A DNA stretch of 64,000 bases, taken from NCBI GenBank assembly GCA_964602845.1, contig CAZRSW010000008.1, positions 1 to 64,000 of the forward strand. Reading direction: 5' to 3'. This document shows positions 62,134 to 64,000 of the stretch, piece after piece. The notes beneath the pieces are model-generated. The model saw nothing but the letters and a program-made list of their open reading frames with translations. It searched no databases and was not told the DNA's origin. Every line of letters begins with the position of its first letter. The stretch's first letter is position 1. The translations under genes were made by a program, and so were the position numbers. Source of the DNA: CAZRSW01 sp964602845. Its GTDB lineage: Bacteria > Chloroflexota > Dehalococcoidia > Lucifugimonadales > UBA826.

Positions 62134-63804
62134 TTATTCCCACTCTATAGTCCCTGGTGGCTTACTTGTAATGTCAAATACAACCCGGTTGACGTTCTCT
62201 ACTTCGTTGGATATCCTGCTTGATATTTTTGCAAGGACTTCGTAAGGTAACCTTGCCCAATCCGCGGTCATGGCGTCGTCACTTTTGACCGCTCTTATCG
62301 CAATTACATGTCCATAGGTTCTAAAGTCACCTGTGACCCCTACAGACTTAGAGTCTGTTAAAACAGCGAATGTTTGCCACAATTCCTGGTATAAATTATT
62401 CGCTTTGATCTCGTCCATCACAATCCAATCGGATTCTTGCAAAGTGGCCAGTTTTTGGTGAGTTACTTCACCGATGATTCGAATGGCGAGGCCCGGTCCT
62501 GGAAAAGGTTGTCTGTAGACCATCTCTTCTGGTAGCCCCAGCTCCAATCCAACTTCTCGTACTTCGTCCTTGAATAAGTATCTGAGAGGTTCTACGAGCT
62601 CCAATTTCATATGATCCGGCAGCCCGCCAACGTTGTGGTGGGTCTTGATGGTTGCAGAAACAGAATTTTCTGAATTCTCACTCTCGATTACATCTGGGTA
62701 AAGGGTGCCTTGTGTTAGGAAATCCACCTGACCCAGTCTGGCCGCTTCTTCGTCGAATACCTTAATAAATTCTTGCCCAATGATTTTCCGTTTTTCCTCA
62801 GGGTCAACGATCCCTTTTAAGGCTGACAAAAATCTTTTAGATGACTCGCTGAATACCAAGTTTACCTCTAGGTATTTTTCGAAAGTGCTTCGTACCCGTT
62901 CAGGTTCTTCTTTTCTCATTAAGCCATTATCCACAAAAATACATGTGAGCTGGTCTCCAACAGCTTGGTGTACCAAAGTGGCTGCTACAGCGGAGTCGAC
63001 GCCGCCAGAAAGTGCACATATTACTTTGCCAGATCCCACTTGATCTCTAATATTTTGGATAGAGGTATTGACGAAATTCTGAGGAGTCCATAGTGTTCCT
63101 ACTTTGCAAATCTCATACAGGAAATTATCAATGATATCCTTGCCTTGCGGCGTATGTACAACTTCTGGATGGAACTGTATTCCAATTATTCCGCTCCCAT
63201 TGCTTATTGCAGCGATAGGGGCATTGTCTGTATATGCTGTTGGGAAAAACTTGGGAGGCAGTTCGGTAATTTGGTCTGCATGACTCATCCACACAGGTAT
63301 AGAAGTTGGGATGTTTTGGAATAATAGGTCATCGCCTGTATTTTGGTGCAAAATAGCATGGCCGTATTCTCTTTTGTTAGCTAGAGAAACTGCGCCCCCT
63401 AACTGGTGCACCATGACCTGCATACCGTAGCATATTCCTAGTACGGGTAGGTTGGATTCGTATACCCACATGGGAGCAGAGGGGGCATCGTCGTCGTATA
63501 CACTCGACGGGCCACCAGATAGCACTATCCCTTTGGGGTTGAGTTCTTGTATGGAGTCCCAGGTGGCCTGGAATGAAACTATTTCACAGTAAACCTTACT
63601 TTCCCTAATTCGTCTTGCTATAAGCCTGCTGTACTGTGATCCAAAGTCGACGACTATTATGGATTCTCTATGGAGTTGATGTTCAGTGGGATCTTGCTTT
63701 GAGAAACTTTCCTTTTCTTGGGAGATTTCAAGATAGGCGGAAACCTCCAGATCGTCGCTTGATGAAATACGGCGTGATTTTCCTGAGTCGGGAGTGGTTT
63801 CCAT
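62134..63804 (-). CDS. guaA: GMP synthase (glutamine-hydrolysing)
   Basis: GuaA amidates XMP to GMP. The class I glutamine amidotransferase half has the nucleophile Cys125 (LGICYGMQV) and the His-Glu pair in IQFHPEVVH (about 212-214). The synthetase half has the PP-loop SGGVDSAVA (about 260) and the substrate segment QPFPGPGLAIRI. The 556 residues include an N-terminal extension of about 45 residues (SDDLEVSAYLEISQEKESF) ahead of IIVVDFGSQYSRLIARR. Normal GuaA has about 14 residues there. No other start codon shortens it convincingly. Confidence 0.97.
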   Translation of the reverse strand: METTPDSGKSRRISSSDDLEVSAYLEISQEKESFSKQDPTEHQLHRESIIVVDFGSQYSRLIARRIRESKVYCEIVSFQATWDSIQELNPKGIVLSGGPSSVYDDDAPSAPMWVYESNLPVLGICYGMQVMVHQLGGAVSLANKREYGHAILHQNTGDDLLFQNIPTSIPVWMSHADQITELPPKFFPTAYTDNAPIAAISNGSGIIGIQFHPEVVHTPQGKDIIDNFLYEICKVGTLWTPQNFVNTSIQNIRDQVGSGKVICALSGGVDSAVAATLVHQAVGDQLTCIFVDNGLMRKEEPERVRSTFEKYLEVNLVFSESSKRFLSALKGIVDPEEKRKIIGQEFIKVFDEEAARLGQVDFLTQGTLYPDVIESENSENSVSATIKTHHNVGGLPDHMKLELVEPLRYLFKDEVREVGLELGLPEEMVYRQPFPGPGLAIRIIGEVTHQKLATLQESDWIVMDEIKANNLYQELWQTFAVLTDSKSVGVTGDFRTYGHVIAIRAVKSDDAMTADWARLPYEVLAKISSRISNEVENVNRVVFDITSKPPGTIEWE

Positions 63805-63907
63805 ATATTAATTGACTTCCTTTGATTATGCTATACTTCGGTTCAGCTGAATTTGAAGGAATTTTCCCATTCTCTGTGTAGTAAGTAGTAATCAAGAATC
63901 GTTAGCT

Positions 63908-64000
63908 TTGGCCGCTAATATCTTATTAGATGGGGGAGTGGTTTGCATACCCACTGATACAGTCTATGGGCTGGCAGCATCGGCCATTGACGAAAAGGCT
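63908..64000 (+). CDS. Sua5/YrdC threonylcarbamoyl-AMP synthase, 3' truncated
   Basis: The frame ending at the right edge reads GGVVCIPTDTVYGLAASAIDEKA, the KxR/SxN-type opening of YrdC proteins, which make threonylcarbamoyl-AMP for t6A37. TTG 63908 is the only canonical start in frame before that block; it would leave only about eight residues ahead of GGVVC. The frame is open back to 63857 without ATG/GTG/TTG, so a longer start, for example ATT 63869, is not excluded. It runs divergently from guaA. The window ends before the active-site core. Confidence 0.78.
   Translation, partial: MAANILLDGGVVCIPTDTVYGLAASAIDEKA

Overview
This window reads as a chromosomal segment of a marine, uncultivated bacterium, most likely a Chloroflexota of the SAR202 type (Dehalococcoidia). 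That placement is an inference. It rests on the mix of DUF1501/DUF1800/NHL genes, the remnant of an enolase-superfamily enzyme at the left edge, a UGSC-family selenoprotein, many SDR, amidase and class III aminotransferase genes, and housekeeping genes with no close proteobacterial or actinobacterial flavour. No rRNA lies in the window to settle it. A run of 100 N at 20953-21052 shows this is a scaffold from a metagenome or single cell. No IS element, prophage or CRISPR array was seen.

Layout. 1-7007: scattered metabolic genes (enolase-superfamily C-terminus, EamA transporter, two SDRs, SirB1-like, EVE, mycothiol-type DinB-like protein), then a two-gene unit of a 340-residue protein and a UGSC selenoprotein with an in-frame UGA. 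7296-11307: DUF1501-DUF1800-NHL cassette A plus a small membrane protein. 11382-27207: glycerate kinase, an RHH/PIN pair, a block for DNA repair, recombination and the cell envelope (uvrC, tail-anchored protein, xerC/D-like, lgt, recJ), fabF, a cyclase-family gene broken by the gap, mtaB, an MBL hydrolase, a class III aminotransferase, pepA and a wHTH regulator. 27296-28799: tRNA-His, an MBL hydrolase and tRNA-Arg. 28957-32707: cassette B (DUF1800-NHL-DUF1501). 32793-42130: a catabolic-looking island (VOC, acetamidase/formamidase, enoyl-CoA hydratase, beta-propeller, MFS, PfkB kinase, ABM-like monooxygenase, tandem aminotransferases). 45741-42155: cassette C on the minus strand (DUF1800-DUF1501-NHL). 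46084-49316: a secreted protein with a C-terminal sorting-like tail, a lone NHL protein and an HtrA-like lipoprotein protease. 49346-63804: purine and histidine biosynthesis (purE-purK; hisZ-hisG-PLC-like-hisD-hisC-hisB; guaA-purD-purB-purC-DUF3105-purS). The right edge holds the start of a Sua5/YrdC gene.

How the parts work together. The right 15 kb is anabolic: IMP synthesis and its conversion to GMP, and histidine from PRPP, in tightly packed operons with 4-base overlaps. The middle is accessory. Three paralogous triplets of DUF1501, DUF1800 and NHL beta-propeller genes occur within 38 kb in three different gene orders. None of the nine proteins shows a recognisable export signal, although these families are usually exported. 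This, and the UGSC selenoprotein with a SECIS-like hairpin just 3' of its UGA, are the two most notable things here.
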